Shown: one piece after another, positions 1-10,499 of the stretch
How positions within the stretch are numbered: the stretch's first letter is position 1
Layout of the letters: each line of letters starts with the position of its first letter
Assembly (NCBI RefSeq): GCF_030376615.1
Contig: NZ_JARRAB010000007.1
Coordinates: 1 to 64,000 of the forward strand
Length of the DNA stretch: 64,000 nt
Source of the DNA: Pseudomonas sp. sp1636
GTDB taxonomy: Bacteria; Pseudomonadota; Gammaproteobacteria; Pseudomonadales; Pseudomonadaceae
Direction: 5' to 3'
Made by a program: the position numbers and the translations under genes
Notes under the pieces: model-generated
Databases searched by the model: none
What the model was told of the DNA's origin: nothing
Seen by the model: the letters and a program-made list of their open reading frames with translations, nothing else

Positions 1-7
1 GTATTCC

Positions 8-41
8 AAACCCCCCATCCGTGAAAACGGGTGGGGGGTTT
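8..41. terminator. Rho-independent terminator of the gene left of the window
   Basis: A 15-base stem (8-22 with 27-41, one G-T wobble) closes a GAAA tetraloop. The run of A before and T after makes it usable from either direction. It lies before the helicase gene and most likely ends a transcript entering from outside the window. Confidence 0.85.
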
Positions 42-111
42 GTCTTTGCGCGTGAGAAACACCGGCTTAATATCTCGCATCTAAATTTCCCTTCTGAGGC
101 TGGAATTACCA

Positions 112-3100
112 ATGTCCACCCCTGCGATCCGTTCCGGGCTTGCTGCTTTGCCGGACGCCTACAAAGCAGTGCTTTATGTGTTGGCACTATCTTTCCCTGG
201 CAAACATAAAACCGCTTTGCTCGAGCAGCTGCGCGACATGGGGGTGCGAAACTCCCCGACCAGAGCCCTGGATGGAGCAGCATTGGGCGAGATATTGGCG
301 ATGCTGCACAAGCTCGACTGGGTTTCCCTTGGCGGCGGCGGGCAGCCCTATTGCTTGCCGCCAGAGCGGCGCAATCTGGTGTTGCAGCAGCTCAATAGCG
401 ACGTCAGCAAAGACAGCTGGTTGCTCGCGTTACGCAGCAGCATGGCGCCGCCGCGCAGTGCCTGGGATATACCTAGCCAGGCGAACCAGCGGTTGAGTCT
501 GTGGTTAGACATTCTGGGCGGGCAAGCGGACGACGTGCAGCAGGGTTTGGCTCTGCTGCAGTCGAGTTCGCTGCGTCATACTCTGACGGACGAGTCGCCT
601 TGCCAGCAACTGCTGGCTGACGAGCCGGGAAAGCAGGTGTTTGCCACGCTCAAGCATGAGGTCAAAAGCCTGTTGCTGGAGGATTATCTGAGCCAGGTGA
701 ACTGGCAGCTGCAACCGGCAGAAGAGGCTTATCGGCAGGGGCTGGCCTTGCTCGTGGGCTCTTCGCTCAGTCCGGATTTGTCGTTGCAGCTGATGTTGCA
801 GGCTCTGTGGCGTGGAGACTGGGTGCAGTATGAGGTGCTGGGGCAGGGTGGTCTGGCGTTCATGCAGCAGTTCATTCTGCAGGTGTTGCGTGGTCAGTAT
901 CCGCAAGCCTTGCTGGCAATGCAGGAGTGGATGCAGGCGATCAAGCGGCAAAGTAAGAAGCGCAAGGTCGACCTGCCGCCGATACTCAATGGTTTTTATT
1001 GCCTACTGTTGCTCGCCAGTGCGGACAAGCAGCTGTACCCGGCGCTCAAGCAGGCGGTCAGCCTGGGGCTGAAAGAGTATTACGGCCGTGCTTATCCGGC
1101 GCTGCAGATGCTGGTCGAGCAGCAGCAGGGCAGTGTCAGGCGGCCTGATCCAGAGTTTAGTGGGGCGTTGTCGCTCAATGGTTTTGATGGCTTGCTGCTA
1201 GCGCTGGGCTTGTACTGGGCAGATGCTGCGGTGGTGCGTGAGCCGGCTTGGTGCGAGCAGCTCGGCGGCTTTCGCGACAAGCTTGCGGCGGCTGGTTATC
1301 ACTGGCTAAGCGAGGAGCTGGATGCTCTGCTGGCGCAGCAGTTTGGCCAGCCGCGGCGACAGCCGGACTGGCATCAGGTGGCCGGCCTGGTGCCGCTGGT
1401 CGGCCTTTATCAGCGTCAGGAAGCCTGGCAGCATGCCCTGACCGCGCTATCTCTGCTCAAGCCGGGCAAGACCGAGTCGAACACGACGCAGGCCCAGAAG
1501 TCGGCGCGACTGGCCTGGTTTGTCACGTTCAGCCCATATCAACTGAGCGTCGAACCGCGCGAGCAGAAGCTCGGCGCCAAGGGGCAGTGGAGCAAGGGGC
1601 GCGCCGTGGCACTCAAGCGTTTGTTCGAGGACGGCGACAGCCTGGATTTCCTGCTGGAGCAGGATATCCAGGCCATCCGCCAGATCCAGCTCGGTAGCGA
1701 TTACTACTATGGCGGGGCGCGCTACGAATTGCCTGCGGAGCAGGCTTTGCCTCGGCTGCTTGGGCATCCGGCCTTGTTCTGGGCCGATGCGCCAGATGTA
1801 CGGATCGACCTGCTACCCGGCCAGGTCAGCTTGCAGCTCAAGTCTCAGGGGGCGCAGATCCACCTCAGGCTCGAGCCGAGTGGCGTGCAGGGCAGCCCAG
1901 GTGTGTTGTTGCGCAAGGAGACGCCGACGCGCCTGCTGGTTTATCCGATCAGCCGTGAGTTGCGCCAGATCGGCGATATCGTCGGCGACGGCCTGAGTGT
2001 GCCGCAGGCCGCCAAGGCGCAGTTGATCGAGGCAATAGGTGCAATAGCGCCGCTGTTGCCGATTCACTCGGATCTGCCCGAGCTGGCTGGTCATCTCGAC
2101 AGCGTTTCCGCAGATGGCACGCTGTATGCCCATTTGTTGCCGCTGGAGGCTGGCCTGCGCCTGCAGCTGTTGGTGCGACCCCTGGCCAGCAGCAGTTGGT
2201 TCAGGCCTGGCCAGGGATTGGAAAACGTGCTCGGTGAGCTGGACGGTAAAGCGCTACAGGCCAGTCGCGACCTGCGCGCAGAAACTGCTTCGTTGCAACG
2301 AGTGCTGCAGGCCTGCCCGGCGCTGGCACAGGCCGACAGCGATGGTCAGGAGTGGCAGCTGGCCGAGCCGCAGGATGCCCTGCAGGTCTTGAGTGAGTTG
2401 CAGGCACTGGAGGGCGACTGGCTGCAATGCGTCTGGCCGGAAGGCGAGCGCATGCGGATCAAGGCTCGGCCGGGCATGGGCCAGCTCAAGCTCGGGCTCA
2501 AGCAGCAGGGCGACTGGTTCGTGCTCAGTGGCGAAGTGCAGCTGGACGATGGCCGCGTGCTGCACCTGCGTCAGCTGCTGGAGTTGCTCCAGTCCAGCCC
2601 TGGGCGCTTCCTCAAGCTCGGCGAGCAGGACTGGCTGGCGCTGAGCGAGAGCCTGCGCAAGCGTTTGGACGAACTGACCCACCTGGCCGATCGGGTCGGC
2701 GATGACGGTCTGCGCCTGAATCTGCTGACCACGCCGCTGTTGGCCGGCTTGGCGCAAGAGGCCGGCGAGTTCCAGGCCGATGCCGGCTGGCAAGCGCACC
2801 TGGACAAGCTCGAATCGCTCAAGCACTTCCAACCGCAGCTGCCGAGCACCCTGCAGGCCGAGCTGCGCGACTACCAGCGCGAAGGCTTCGACTGGCTGGC
2901 GCGCCTGGCCCAATGGGGGGTCGGTGCCTGCCTGGCCGATGACATGGGCCTGGGCAAAACCGTGCAAACCCTGGCCCTGTTGCTGCACCGGGCGCCGGCC
3001 GGGCCGCAACTGGTGGTGGCGCCGACCTCGGTGGCGCTCAACTGGCAGGCGGAAACCGCGCGCTTTGCGCCAACGCTCAGGTTGCACATCTATCAGCAGA

Positions 3101-4230
3101 ACCGCCACCTCGAAGGGTTGGGGCCGCTGGATCTGGTGATTGTCAGCTATGGCCTGTTACAGCAGGACAACCAGGCGTTCGCCAGCCAGCACTGGACCAG
3201 TGTGGTGCTGGATGAAGCCCAGGCGATCAAGAATTCGCAGAGCAAGCGCTCGCAAGCGGCGATGACCTTGCAAGCGGACTTCAAGCTGATCGCCAGTGGC
3301 ACCCCGGTGGAAAACCATCTGGGCGAGCTGTGGAACCTCTTTCGCTTTATTAACCCGGGCCTGCTCGGCAGCCAGGAGCGTTTTGCCCAGCGCTTTTCCA
3401 CGCCGATCGAACGTGGCGAACCGGGTGCGCGCAAGGCGTTGAAAGCTTTGATCCAGCCGTTCATCCTGCGGCGGCTGAAAAGCCAGGTGCTTGACGAGCT
3501 GCCATCGCGTACCGAGATCACCTACAAGGTGCCGTTATCCAGCGAGGAGAAGCACCTCTACGAGGCGCTGCGCCAACAGGCCCTGGATACGCTGAGCACC
3601 ACGGCGCCGGGCAAGTCGCTGCAGGTGTTGGCGGAAATCACCCGTCTACGGCGCTTCTGCTGTCACCCGAGCCTGGTCGTGCCGGGTTGCGGCCTGAGTG
3701 GCAGCAAGCTGGCGGCCTTTGCCGAAATTGTCGAAGAGCTGCTGGATAATCGCCATAAAGCGCTGGTGTTCAGCCAGTTCGTCGACCATCTGAGCATCAT
3801 TCGTGGTTGGCTCGACGAGCAAGGCATCAGCTATCAGTATCTGGACGGCGCCACGCCGCCGAAGGAGCGCCAGGCGCGTATGGCGGCCTTCCAGGCGGGC
3901 AGCGGCGAGATCTTCCTGATCAGCCTGAAAGCCGGTGGCACCGGGCTCAACCTGACCGCCGCCGACTACGTGATCCATCTCGACCCCTGGTGGAACCCGG
4001 CGGTGGAGGATCAAGCCAGCGACCGTGCCCATCGCATGGGGCAGCAACGCCCGGTGACGATCTACCGGCTGGTCACCGAACACACCATCGAGGAGCAGAT
4101 CGTTGCCCTGCACGGACAGAAGCGCGACCTTGCCGACAGTTTGCTGGGCGGTGGTGAGGTCAGCGGCAAACTCGATGCCGATGCGCTGCTGAGCCTGCTC
4201 AAGGGCGACCAAGTGCAGCAGATAAGCTGA
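112..4230 (+). CDS. SNF2-family DEAD/DEAH-box helicase with long N-terminal extension
   Basis: ATP-dependent DNA translocase of the Swi2/Snf2 superfamily, 1372 residues. The motor is at the C-terminal third: Walker A DDMGLGKT with the Lys at residue 949, Walker B DEAQ at 1034-1037, and the motif VI region [12 protein letters not shown] near 1310. The first 900 or so residues have no catalytic motif I can name; part (about 750-870) resembles the accessory region found in other large bacterial SNF2 proteins. The ATG at 112 is the first plausible start. The gene stands alone, with a terminator hairpin behind it and a convergent tRNA gene. Bacterial SNF2 proteins remodel RNA polymerase or protein-DNA complexes, but the exact role of this subgroup is not known. 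Confidence 0.9.
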   Translation: MSTPAIRSGLAALPDAYKAVLYVLALSFPGKHKTALLEQLRDMGVRNSPTRALDGAALGEILAMLHKLDWVSLGGGGQPYCLPPERRNLVLQQLNSDVSKDSWLLALRSSMAPPRSAWDIPSQANQRLSLWLDILGGQADDVQQGLALLQSSSLRHTLTDESPCQQLLADEPGKQVFATLKHEVKSLLLEDYLSQVNWQLQPAEEAYRQGLALLVGSSLSPDLSLQLMLQALWRGDWVQYEVLGQGGLAFMQQFILQVLRGQYPQALLAMQEWMQAIKRQSKKRKVDLPPILNGFYCLLLLASADKQLYPALKQAVSLGLKEYYGRAYPALQMLVEQQQGSVRRPDPEFSGALSLNGFDGLLLALGLYWADAAVVREPAWCEQLGGFRDKLAAAGYHWLSEELDALLAQQFGQPRRQPDWHQVAGLVPLVGLYQRQEAWQHALTALSLLKPGKTESNTTQAQKSARLAWFVTFSPYQLSVEPREQKLGAKGQWSKGRAVALKRLFEDGDSLDFLLEQDIQAIRQIQLGSDYYYGGARYELPAEQALPRLLGHPALFWADAPDVRIDLLPGQVSLQLKSQGAQIHLRLEPSGVQGSPGVLLRKETPTRLLVYPISRELRQIGDIVGDGLSVPQAAKAQLIEAIGAIAPLLPIHSDLPELAGHLDSVSADGTLYAHLLPLEAGLRLQLLVRPLASSSWFRPGQGLENVLGELDGKALQASRDLRAETASLQRVLQACPALAQADSDGQEWQLAEPQDALQVLSELQALEGDWLQCVWPEGERMRIKARPGMGQLKLGLKQQGDWFVLSGEVQLDDGRVLHLRQLLELLQSSPGRFLKLGEQDWLALSESLRKRLDELTHLADRVGDDGLRLNLLTTPLLAGLAQEAGEFQADAGWQAHLDKLESLKHFQPQLPSTLQAELRDYQREGFDWLARLAQWGVGACLADDMGLGKTVQTLALLLHRAPAGPQLVVAPTSVALNWQAETARFAPTLRLHIYQQNRHLEGLGPLDLVIVSYGLLQQDNQAFASQHWTSVVLDEAQAIKNSQSKRSQAAMTLQADFKLIASGTPVENHLGELWNLFRFINPGLLGSQERFAQRFSTPIERGEPGARKALKALIQPFILRRLKSQVLDELPSRTEITYKVPLSSEEKHLYEALRQQALDTLSTTAPGKSLQVLAEITRLRRFCCHPSLVVPGCGLSGSKLAAFAEIVEELLDNRHKALVFSQFVDHLSIIRGWLDEQGISYQYLDGATPPKERQARMAAFQAGSGEIFLISLKAGGTGLNLTAADYVIHLDPWWNPAVEDQASDRAHRMGQQRPVTIYRLVTEHTIEEQIVALHGQKRDLADSLLGGGEVSGKLDADALLSLLKGDQVQQIS

Positions 4231-4262
4231 GGCGCGGGTGGCTGCGAGGTCGGTGCCTGAAA

Positions 4263-4298
4263 CGACAAAGCCCCAGATTTCCACCTGGGGCTTTGTCG
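4263..4298. terminator. Bidirectional terminator between helicase gene and tRNA-Arg
   Basis: Perfect 14-bp stem (4263-4276 with 4285-4298) around an 8-base loop. It follows the helicase stop by 32 bases on the plus strand and the tRNA 3' end by 6 bases on the minus strand, where the stem ends in TTT, so it can serve both convergent transcripts. Confidence 0.85.
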
Positions 4299-4304
4299 AA
4301 TATT

Positions 4305-4381
4305 TGGCGCACCAGGCGGGATTCGAACCCACGACCCCTGCCTTCGGAGGGCAGTACTCTATCCAGCTGAGCTACTGGTGC
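4305..4381 (-). tRNA. tRNA-Arg (anticodon CCG)
   Basis: On the minus strand the 7-bp acceptor stem GCACCAG/CTGGTGC, the D-arm, a CTGCC/GGCAG anticodon stem with loop CTCCGAA, and the T-loop GGTTCGAATCC fold into a standard cloverleaf. The anticodon is CCG, reading the CGG arginine codon that is frequent in this high-GC genome. The 3' CCA is encoded (4307-4305) after discriminator G. Confidence 0.97.
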
Positions 4382-4752
4382 AGCGCGGGCGCAATCATAC
4401 GCATGTCGTGAGCGGGCGTCCATGCTGGCGGTTTGTGTGTGATTGCGCACGCATACGGCGGTTTTGTCGGGGCTGATCACCGGGGTCACCCTTGAGCGGC
4501 TAGTTCGTTAATTTTTTCGAACAGACTATTGCCCTTTACCCCTCGTGACCCTAGGATTCGTTTGAGATTTCAAACGTTCTCGCTAGCCCCGTTCGAAACC
4601 CTGCGCAACCGGGATCGTTCGTACTCTAGGCTGATGGCCAAGAATTGATCGCGCGCGGCAGCGCGCCTGCCAGAAGATTTTTATATGGGCGCCTGCCCGT
4701 GTGCCAACCACAATCGTCCGACGCCTGGGTGTCGGGAGTTTAGGAGACTGCC
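4382..4752. other. Intergenic region upstream of gabD with two inverted repeats
   Basis: 371 bases without a gene. Two short palindromes stand out: GTTCG/CGAAC arms at 4503-4507 and 4518-4522, and CGTTTGAG/TTCAAACG (one mismatch) at 4559-4576. Either could bind a regulator of the gab genes; no regulator gene is adjacent. I could not pick a convincing sigma-70 or sigma-54 promoter. The gabD start is preceded by a good ribosome site (AGGAGA, 6 bases before the ATG at 4753). Confidence 0.45.
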
Positions 4753-6195
4753 ATGCAATTGAAAGACACCCAGCTGTTCCGCCAACAGGCTTATATCGAC
4801 GGCAATTGGCTGGACGCCGACAGTGGCCAGACTATCAAGGTCAACAACCCGGCCACCAATGAGATCATCGGCAGCGTGCCGAAGATGGGGGCCGCCGAGA
4901 CCCGGCGCGCCATCGAGGCGGCCGACCGTGCCCTGCCGGCCTGGCGTGCGCTGACCGCCAAGGAGCGCGCGACCAAGCTGCGTCGTTGGTTCGAGCTGAT
5001 GATGGAGAACCAGGACGACCTCGGCCGGTTGATGACCATGGAGCAGGGCAAGCCACTGGCCGAGGCCAAGGGTGAGATTGCCTATGCCGCCTCCTTTATC
5101 GAGTGGTTTGCCGAAGAAGCCAAGCGCGTGTACGGCGACACCATTCCCGGCCATCAGGCTGACAAGCGCATTCTGGTGCTCAAGCAGCCGATCGGCGTGA
5201 CTGCCGCGATTACGCCGTGGAACTTTCCGGCGGCGATGATCACCCGCAAGGCTGGCCCGGCCCTGGCTGCCGGTTGCACCATGGTGATCAAGCCGGCTTC
5301 GCAGACCCCGTTCTCGGCCCTGGCCCTGGTCGAGCTGGCGCACCGTGCCGGCATTCCCAAGGGGGTGCTCAGCGTGGTCACCGGCAGCGCCGGCGATATC
5401 GGTGCGGAGCTGACCGGCAACCCGATCGTGCGCAAGCTGTCGTTCACCGGCTCGACCGAGATCGGTCGCCAGTTGATGGCCGAGTGTGCCAAGGACATCA
5501 AGAAGGTATCGCTCGAGCTGGGCGGCAACGCACCCTTTATCGTGTTCGACGATGCCGATCTGGATGCCGCGGTGGAAGGCGCCCTGGCGTCCAAATACCG
5601 CAACGCCGGGCAGACCTGCGTCTGCGCCAACCGCCTGTATGTGCAGGACGGCGTGTACGACGCCTTCGCCGAGAAGCTGATGGCCGCGGTGGCCAAGTTG
5701 AAGATCGGCAACGGCCTGGACGATGGCATCACCACCGGCCCGCTGATCGACGCCAAGGCCGTGGCCAAGGTTCAGGAACACATCGCCGATGCGGTCGGCA
5801 AGGGCGCCAAACTGGTCGCCGGCGGCAACAGCCTGGGCGGCAACTTCTTCGAACCGACCATTCTGCTCAATGTGCCGAACCACGCCGCGGTGGCCAAGGA
5901 AGAGACCTTCGGTCCGCTGGCGCCCTTGTTCCGCTTCAAGGACGAGGCCGAAGTGATCGCCATGTCCAACGACACCGAGTTCGGCCTGGCCTCCTACTTC
6001 TATGCCCGCGACCTGGGTCGGGTGTTCCGTGTGGCCGAGGCGTTGGAGTACGGCATCGTCGGCGTCAATACCGGAATCATCTCCACCGAGGTGGCGCCGT
6101 TCGGCGGAATCAAGGCCTCCGGCACCGGCCGCGAAGGTTCCAAGTACGGCATCGAGGACTACCTGGAAATCAAATACCTCTGCCTGGGTATCTAG
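4753..6195 (+). CDS. gabD: NADP-dependent succinate-semialdehyde dehydrogenase GabD
   Basis: Oxidises succinate semialdehyde to succinate, the second step of GABA degradation. The 480-residue protein is the usual GabD length. It has the aldehyde dehydrogenase catalytic Cys289 in NAGQTCVCANR and the general base Glu255 in LELGGN. The start at 4753 is fixed by AGGAGA upstream. It lies 173 bases before gabT on the same strand, so the two are probably co-transcribed, as in P. aeruginosa and E. coli. In this organism the pair would also finish putrescine breakdown begun by the gamma-glutamylated route encoded further right. Confidence 0.95.
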   Translation: MQLKDTQLFRQQAYIDGNWLDADSGQTIKVNNPATNEIIGSVPKMGAAETRRAIEAADRALPAWRALTAKERATKLRRWFELMMENQDDLGRLMTMEQGKPLAEAKGEIAYAASFIEWFAEEAKRVYGDTIPGHQADKRILVLKQPIGVTAAITPWNFPAAMITRKAGPALAAGCTMVIKPASQTPFSALALVELAHRAGIPKGVLSVVTGSAGDIGAELTGNPIVRKLSFTGSTEIGRQLMAECAKDIKKVSLELGGNAPFIVFDDADLDAAVEGALASKYRNAGQTCVCANRLYVQDGVYDAFAEKLMAAVAKLKIGNGLDDGITTGPLIDAKAVAKVQEHIADAVGKGAKLVAGGNSLGGNFFEPTILLNVPNHAAVAKEETFGPLAPLFRFKDEAEVIAMSNDTEFGLASYFYARDLGRVFRVAEALEYGIVGVNTGIISTEVAPFGGIKASGTGREGSKYGIEDYLEIKYLCLGI

Positions 6196-6368
6196 TCGGT
6201 CGCTACTGCGCTTTGGCGATGCCGCGTTGGCGGTATCGGTAAGGCAAAAGAATTATGCCCCCGTGGCCGGGAGGGCCGTAGCAGTCGATCATCGTATGCT
6301 GCTGCCGCGCTAACCCGGTCATTTCATCCTTGAGCCACGCCGACCGATGAGCGGCGAATGAGGACACC

Positions 6369-7649
6369 ATGAGCAAGACCAACGAATCCCTGATGCAACG
6401 CCGCACTGCCGCCGTCCCCCGTGGCGTCGGCCAGATCCACCCGATCTTCGCCGACCGCGCGCAGAACGCCACCGTCACCGACGTCGAGGGCCGCGAGTTC
6501 ATCGACTTCGCCGGCGGCATCGCGGTGCTCAACACCGGCCACCTGCACCCCAAAGTGGTGGCGGCGGTGCAGGAGCAGCTGAGCAAGCTGACCCACACCT
6601 GCTTCCAGGTGCTGGCCTACGAGCCCTACGTCGAGCTGTGCGAGAAGATCAACGCCCGGGTGCCGGGCGACTTCGCCAAGAAGACCCTGCTGGTCACCAC
6701 CGGCTCGGAAGCGGTGGAGAACGCGGTGAAAATCGCCCGCGCCGCCACCGGCCGCGCCGGGGTGATCGCCTTCACCGGCGGCTACCACGGTCGCACCATG
6801 ATGACCCTCTCGCTGACCGGCAAGGTCAATCCCTATTCGGCCGGCATGGGCCTGATGCCCGGCGGCGTGTTCCGCGCCCAGTACCCCTGCGCATTGCACG
6901 GGGTCAGCGTCGACGACGCCATCGCCAGCATCGAGCGGGTGTTCAAGAACGACGCCGAGCCGCGCGACATCGCCGCCATCATCATCGAGCCGGTGCAGGG
7001 CGAGGGCGGCTTCTATGTGGCGCCGAAAGCCTTTATGCAGCGCCTGCGCGCCCTCTGTGACCAGCACGGCATCCTGTTGATCGCCGACGAGGTGCAGACC
7101 GGCGCCGGGCGTACCGGCACCTTCTTCGCCATGGAGCAGATGGGCGTGGCCGCCGACCTGACCACCTTCGCCAAATCCATCGCCGGCGGGTTTCCCGTGG
7201 CAGGCGTGTGCGGCAAGGCCGAGTACATGGACGCCATCGCCCCCGGCGGCCTGGGCGGCACCTACGCCGGCAGCCCGCTGGCCTGCGCCGCGGCCCTGGC
7301 GGTGATCGAGGTGTTCGAGGAAGAGAAGCTGCTGGAGCGCTGTAAGGCGGTGGGCGAGCGTCTGGTCACGGGCCTGAAAGCCATCCAGGCCAAGCACAAG
7401 GCGATTGGCGAGGTGCGCGCCCTCGGGGCGATGATCGCCGTCGAGTTGTTCGAGGACGGCGACCTGCACAAGCCGAATGCCGCGCTGGTCGGCCAGATCG
7501 TCGCCAAGGCCCGCGACAAGGGCTTGATCCTGCTGTCCTGCGGCACCTACGGCAACGTGCTGCGGGTGCTGGTGCCGCTGACCGCCGAAGACGAGTTGCT
7601 GGATCGCGGTCTGGCGATCATCCAAGAGTGCTTCGACGAACTGGCGTAA
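6369..7649 (+). CDS. gabT: 4-aminobutyrate aminotransferase GabT
   Basis: PLP-dependent transfer of the amino group of GABA to 2-oxoglutarate, giving succinate semialdehyde for GabD. It has 426 residues, the standard length. The PLP Schiff-base Lys269 sits in TFAKSIAGGFPVAGV, the cofactor-binding Asp in IADEVQTGAGRTG, and the phosphate-binding TTGSEAVENA is present near residue 110. A ribosome site (GAGGACACC) precedes the ATG. A strong terminator follows 16 bases after the stop, which ends the gabDT unit. Confidence 0.96.
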   Translation: MSKTNESLMQRRTAAVPRGVGQIHPIFADRAQNATVTDVEGREFIDFAGGIAVLNTGHLHPKVVAAVQEQLSKLTHTCFQVLAYEPYVELCEKINARVPGDFAKKTLLVTTGSEAVENAVKIARAATGRAGVIAFTGGYHGRTMMTLSLTGKVNPYSAGMGLMPGGVFRAQYPCALHGVSVDDAIASIERVFKNDAEPRDIAAIIIEPVQGEGGFYVAPKAFMQRLRALCDQHGILLIADEVQTGAGRTGTFFAMEQMGVAADLTTFAKSIAGGFPVAGVCGKAEYMDAIAPGGLGGTYAGSPLACAAALAVIEVFEEEKLLERCKAVGERLVTGLKAIQAKHKAIGEVRALGAMIAVELFEDGDLHKPNAALVGQIVAKARDKGLILLSCGTYGNVLRVLVPLTAEDELLDRGLAIIQECFDELA

Positions 7650-7665
7650 GCGCAAACGCAGCATG

Positions 7666-7689
7666 GAAAACCCGCTTCGGCGGGTTTTC
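7666..7689 (+). terminator. Rho-independent terminator of gabDT
   Basis: A 10-bp GC-rich stem (GAAAACCCGC with its complement) is closed by a UUCG tetraloop at 7676-7679 and ends in a run of T. It lies 16 bases after the gabT stop. Confidence 0.93.
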
Positions 7690-7751
7690 TTGTATCCGGG
7701 GTGCCGTGCTCAGCATTGTGGGGTTACGCCGCGTCGTGAGCGTCATGCCAG

Positions 7752-7836
7752 CTTCGTAGCCTGGATAAGCGCCAGCGCAATCCGGGAGCGGTTTGGCGCC
7801 GGGCATTGCTCCCCGGATTGCATCCGGGCTACGAAG
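7752..7836. repeat. Imperfect inverted repeat of an interspersed type
   Basis: The left arm (7752-7786) starts CTTCGTAGCCTGGAT and contains GCAATCCGGG. The right arm (7811-7836) reads CCCCGGATTGCATCCGGG and ends GGCTACGAAG, so the two ends pair. Copies of GTAGCC(C/T)GGAT...GCAATCCGGG are common between genes in Pseudomonas and relatives. The rest of 7690-8131 shows no gene. Confidence 0.6.
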
Positions 7837-8131
7837 CGGGCCACAGGCCACCGCAGCAGGCCGTAAGCATCCATCGGCGGCGACGAAAAACAGGTTCAAG
7901 CGGCGTCTGCGTAGTCCCCTGGGCCGGTGCGGCGATATTGTCGTCAGCCGATTCTGCGCTAGCTGTATAAGCTTGGTATAACCAGTTGGCGCCAGATCAT
8001 TGGCCGCGTCTGTAACAAACAGGCATAACCGCTCTCTAGTTCTATATGCCAGACACACGTCGCATGGGCATCGGCGCGGCCAGCGGATCGGCCGTAGCGT
8101 GGCCGCGACGTTCTTCGCCAAGGAGTAAACC

Positions 8132-9109
8132 GTGCACGCCATGCTTCCCCTGCTCGACCAACTGGCTTTCCCGGCGATTCGCCGCGGTTCGCTGGAAGCC
8201 TTGCAGATCAACCTGACCTATCGCTGCAACCAGCGTTGCCTGCATTGCCACGTGAATGCCGGGCCGAGCCGTAGCGAGGCGATGACCGACGAGAGCCTGG
8301 CCTTGCTGCATCAGGTGATAGACGCCCATCCGGTGCAGACCCTGGATCTAACCGGCGGCGCCCCGGAGATGCACCCGCGTTTTCGCGAGATCGTGACGCA
8401 CGCCCGCCGCGAAGGCTTACGCGTTATCGACCGCTGCAACCTGACCATTCTCGGCGAGCCCGGCTATGCAGATCTGGCCGATTTTCTTGCCGCACAGGGC
8501 GTCGAGGTCAGCGCCTCCTTACCCTGCTACTCGCGCGATAACGTCGACCAGCAGCGCGGCGACGGCGTGTTCGATGCCAGTATCAAGGGCCTGCAACAGC
8601 TCAATGCGCTCGGCTATGGCCAGGCCGGCAGCGGCTTGCTGCTGAACCTGGTGTACAACCCGCAAGGGCCCAGCCTGCCGCCGCCGCAAGCCGCGCTGGA
8701 GGCCGACTACAAACGCCACCTGCTGGAAGATTTCGGCATCCGTTTCAATCACCTGCTGTGCATCACCAACCAGCCGATCGCGCGTTTCGGCAGCACCCTG
8801 GTCAGCAAGGGTCAGTTCAATGCCTACATGCAGCTGCTGCGCGACAGTTATCGTCCGGAAAATATCGAGCCGTTGATGTGCCGGTCACTGGTCAGCGTCG
8901 ACTGGCAGGGCTATCTGTACGACTGCGACTTCAACCAGATGCTCGACTTGCCACTTGAGTTGCAGGGCCAGTTGATCGCTCGTCAGCGCCCCCATTTGCG
9001 CGATCTGCTGGGCGCCAACCTGGCTGGCAACCCCATAGTCACCCGCGATCACTGTTTCGCCTGCACGGCCGGGCAGGGCTCGAGCTGTGCTGGCGCGTTA
9101 AATTCATAA
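8132..9109 (+). CDS. ArsS-like radical SAM protein with C-terminal Cys-rich (DUF3641-type) domain
   Basis: Radical SAM enzyme of 325 residues. The [4Fe-4S] cluster motif is Cys32-x3-Cys36-x2-Cys39 (CNQRCLHC) in NLTYRC. A second Cys-rich C-terminal part carries CRSL, YDCDFNQ and the terminal signature HCFACTAGQGSSCAGAL, typical of the family named for arsenosugar synthesis (ArsS), some members of which use selenocysteine. ArsS makes 5'-deoxyadenosyl derivatives of dimethylarsinite, but no arsM is nearby, so the substrate here is open. The GTG start has AAGGAG 6 bases upstream. It is the first gene of a cassette continuing with the symporter 10 bases downstream. Confidence 0.85.
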   Translation: MHAMLPLLDQLAFPAIRRGSLEALQINLTYRCNQRCLHCHVNAGPSRSEAMTDESLALLHQVIDAHPVQTLDLTGGAPEMHPRFREIVTHARREGLRVIDRCNLTILGEPGYADLADFLAAQGVEVSASLPCYSRDNVDQQRGDGVFDASIKGLQQLNALGYGQAGSGLLLNLVYNPQGPSLPPPQAALEADYKRHLLEDFGIRFNHLLCITNQPIARFGSTLVSKGQFNAYMQLLRDSYRPENIEPLMCRSLVSVDWQGYLYDCDFNQMLDLPLELQGQLIARQRPHLRDLLGANLAGNPIVTRDHCFACTAGQGSSCAGALNS

Positions 9110-9119
9110 GGATCGAACC

Positions 9120-10499
9120 ATGCAACCCACCAGCATCACCGGGCTGTTTTTCTGGGGTTTTCTGCTGGCCTACGGCGTCTTGATGCTGGCGCTGGCGCCG
9201 CGCACGGTGACCCTCGGCGGCTTCTTCAATGGCGAGGACAACCGGGGCCGCGGTGCCGCGCCCTGGCTGCTGACCTCGAGCATCTTCATCAGCTGGATCT
9301 TCGCCAAGTCGGTGACCAACGCCGCCAACCTGGGCGCCAGCTACGGCTTGGTCGGCGGTCTGGCCTACGCCATGTACTGGCTGTCGATCCCGCTCACCGG
9401 CTTCGTCATCTACCGCCTGCGCCGCCGTTTCGCCGCCACCGGGCTGGTGAGTTTCCTCAGCCGCCATTACGGTCGTGGCGCCGCCCTGGCCTTCTCCGCC
9501 GCCATTCTGATCCGCCTGTTCAACGAGGTGTGGAGCAACACCGCAGTGGTCGGCGGCTATTACGGCGACTCCGGCAGCCTCGAATTCATCGGCGCCGCGT
9601 TGCTGTTCACCGCCGTGACCCTGGCCTACAGCCTGCGCGGCGGCCTGCGCAGCTCGATCCTCACCGACGCGGCGCAGGCGGCGATCTTCGTCGTCGCCCT
9701 GGTCTGGGTGCTCGGCCTGGTGCTGCCGCAACATTCGCCCGCCGAGCTGGCCAGCACCAGCCACTGGGCGCTGAATGCCGGCGTCGACCTGCTCCTGGTG
9801 GCCGGTCTGCAAGCCTTCAGCTACGGTTTCCACGATCCGGTGCTGACCGACCGCGGCTTTATCAGCGACGAAAAGACCATGCGTCGCTCCTTCGTGATCG
9901 CCGGGGTGCTGGGTTTTTTCGCCATTCTGGCCTTCAGCCTGATCGGCGTGCATGCCCAGCTCAGCGGCCTGGCCGCCTCCGACAACGTACCGGCGGCGCT
10001 GGCCAAGACCCTGGGCATCGGTGCCTTGCTGGTGATGACGGTGGTGATGGTGTCGGCTGCCGGTTCGACCCTGGACTCGACCTTTTCCAGCCTGGCCAAG
10101 CTGGCCGGGCGCGAATTGCCGCAATTGGCCGGCCGCGACCTGGGCCAGCAGGCGATTGCTGTGGGCATGGCGGTGATGGTGGTCTTTGCCCTGCTCGGCA
10201 ACCTGCCGATGCTCGCCGGCACCGACATCCTCAAGGCCACCACCATCAGCGGCACCATGGTCATCGGCCTGGCCCCGGTGTTTATCCTGCACGGTCTGAC
10301 CGTACCGACCCGGTTGGGTTTTCACCTGAGCTTCTGGGGCGGGCTGGGCCTGGGTGTGGCCCTGACCCTGGGTTGGATTCCGCAGAGCTGGGCCATCGGC
10401 GAAGGCAAGTACGCCCTGCTACTCGGCACTAACCTCTATGGCCTGGGCCTCTGCGTGCTCGGTTATCTGCTCCCCGGCTGGCTGTGGGGTCGAGTCTGA
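9120..10499 (+). CDS. Sodium:solute symporter family (SSS) transporter
   Basis: Inner-membrane protein of 459 residues with about 12-13 hydrophobic segments and the layout of the SSS family (PF00474): an N-terminal segment followed by a WLLTSSIFISW-type helix near residue 55 and a long conserved core. The ligand cannot be told from sequence. It starts 10 bases after the radical SAM gene with an AAGGA site, and its TGA overlaps the ATG of the next gene (TGATG). This tight coupling suggests it imports the substrate, or moves the product, of the radical SAM step. Confidence 0.78.
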   Translation: MQPTSITGLFFWGFLLAYGVLMLALAPRTVTLGGFFNGEDNRGRGAAPWLLTSSIFISWIFAKSVTNAANLGASYGLVGGLAYAMYWLSIPLTGFVIYRLRRRFAATGLVSFLSRHYGRGAALAFSAAILIRLFNEVWSNTAVVGGYYGDSGSLEFIGAALLFTAVTLAYSLRGGLRSSILTDAAQAAIFVVALVWVLGLVLPQHSPAELASTSHWALNAGVDLLLVAGLQAFSYGFHDPVLTDRGFISDEKTMRRSFVIAGVLGFFAILAFSLIGVHAQLSGLAASDNVPAALAKTLGIGALLVMTVVMVSAAGSTLDSTFSSLAKLAGRELPQLAGRDLGQQAIAVGMAVMVVFALLGNLPMLAGTDILKATTISGTMVIGLAPVFILHGLTVPTRLGFHLSFWGGLGLGVALTLGWIPQSWAIGEGKYALLLGTNLYGLGLCVLGYLLPGWLWGRV

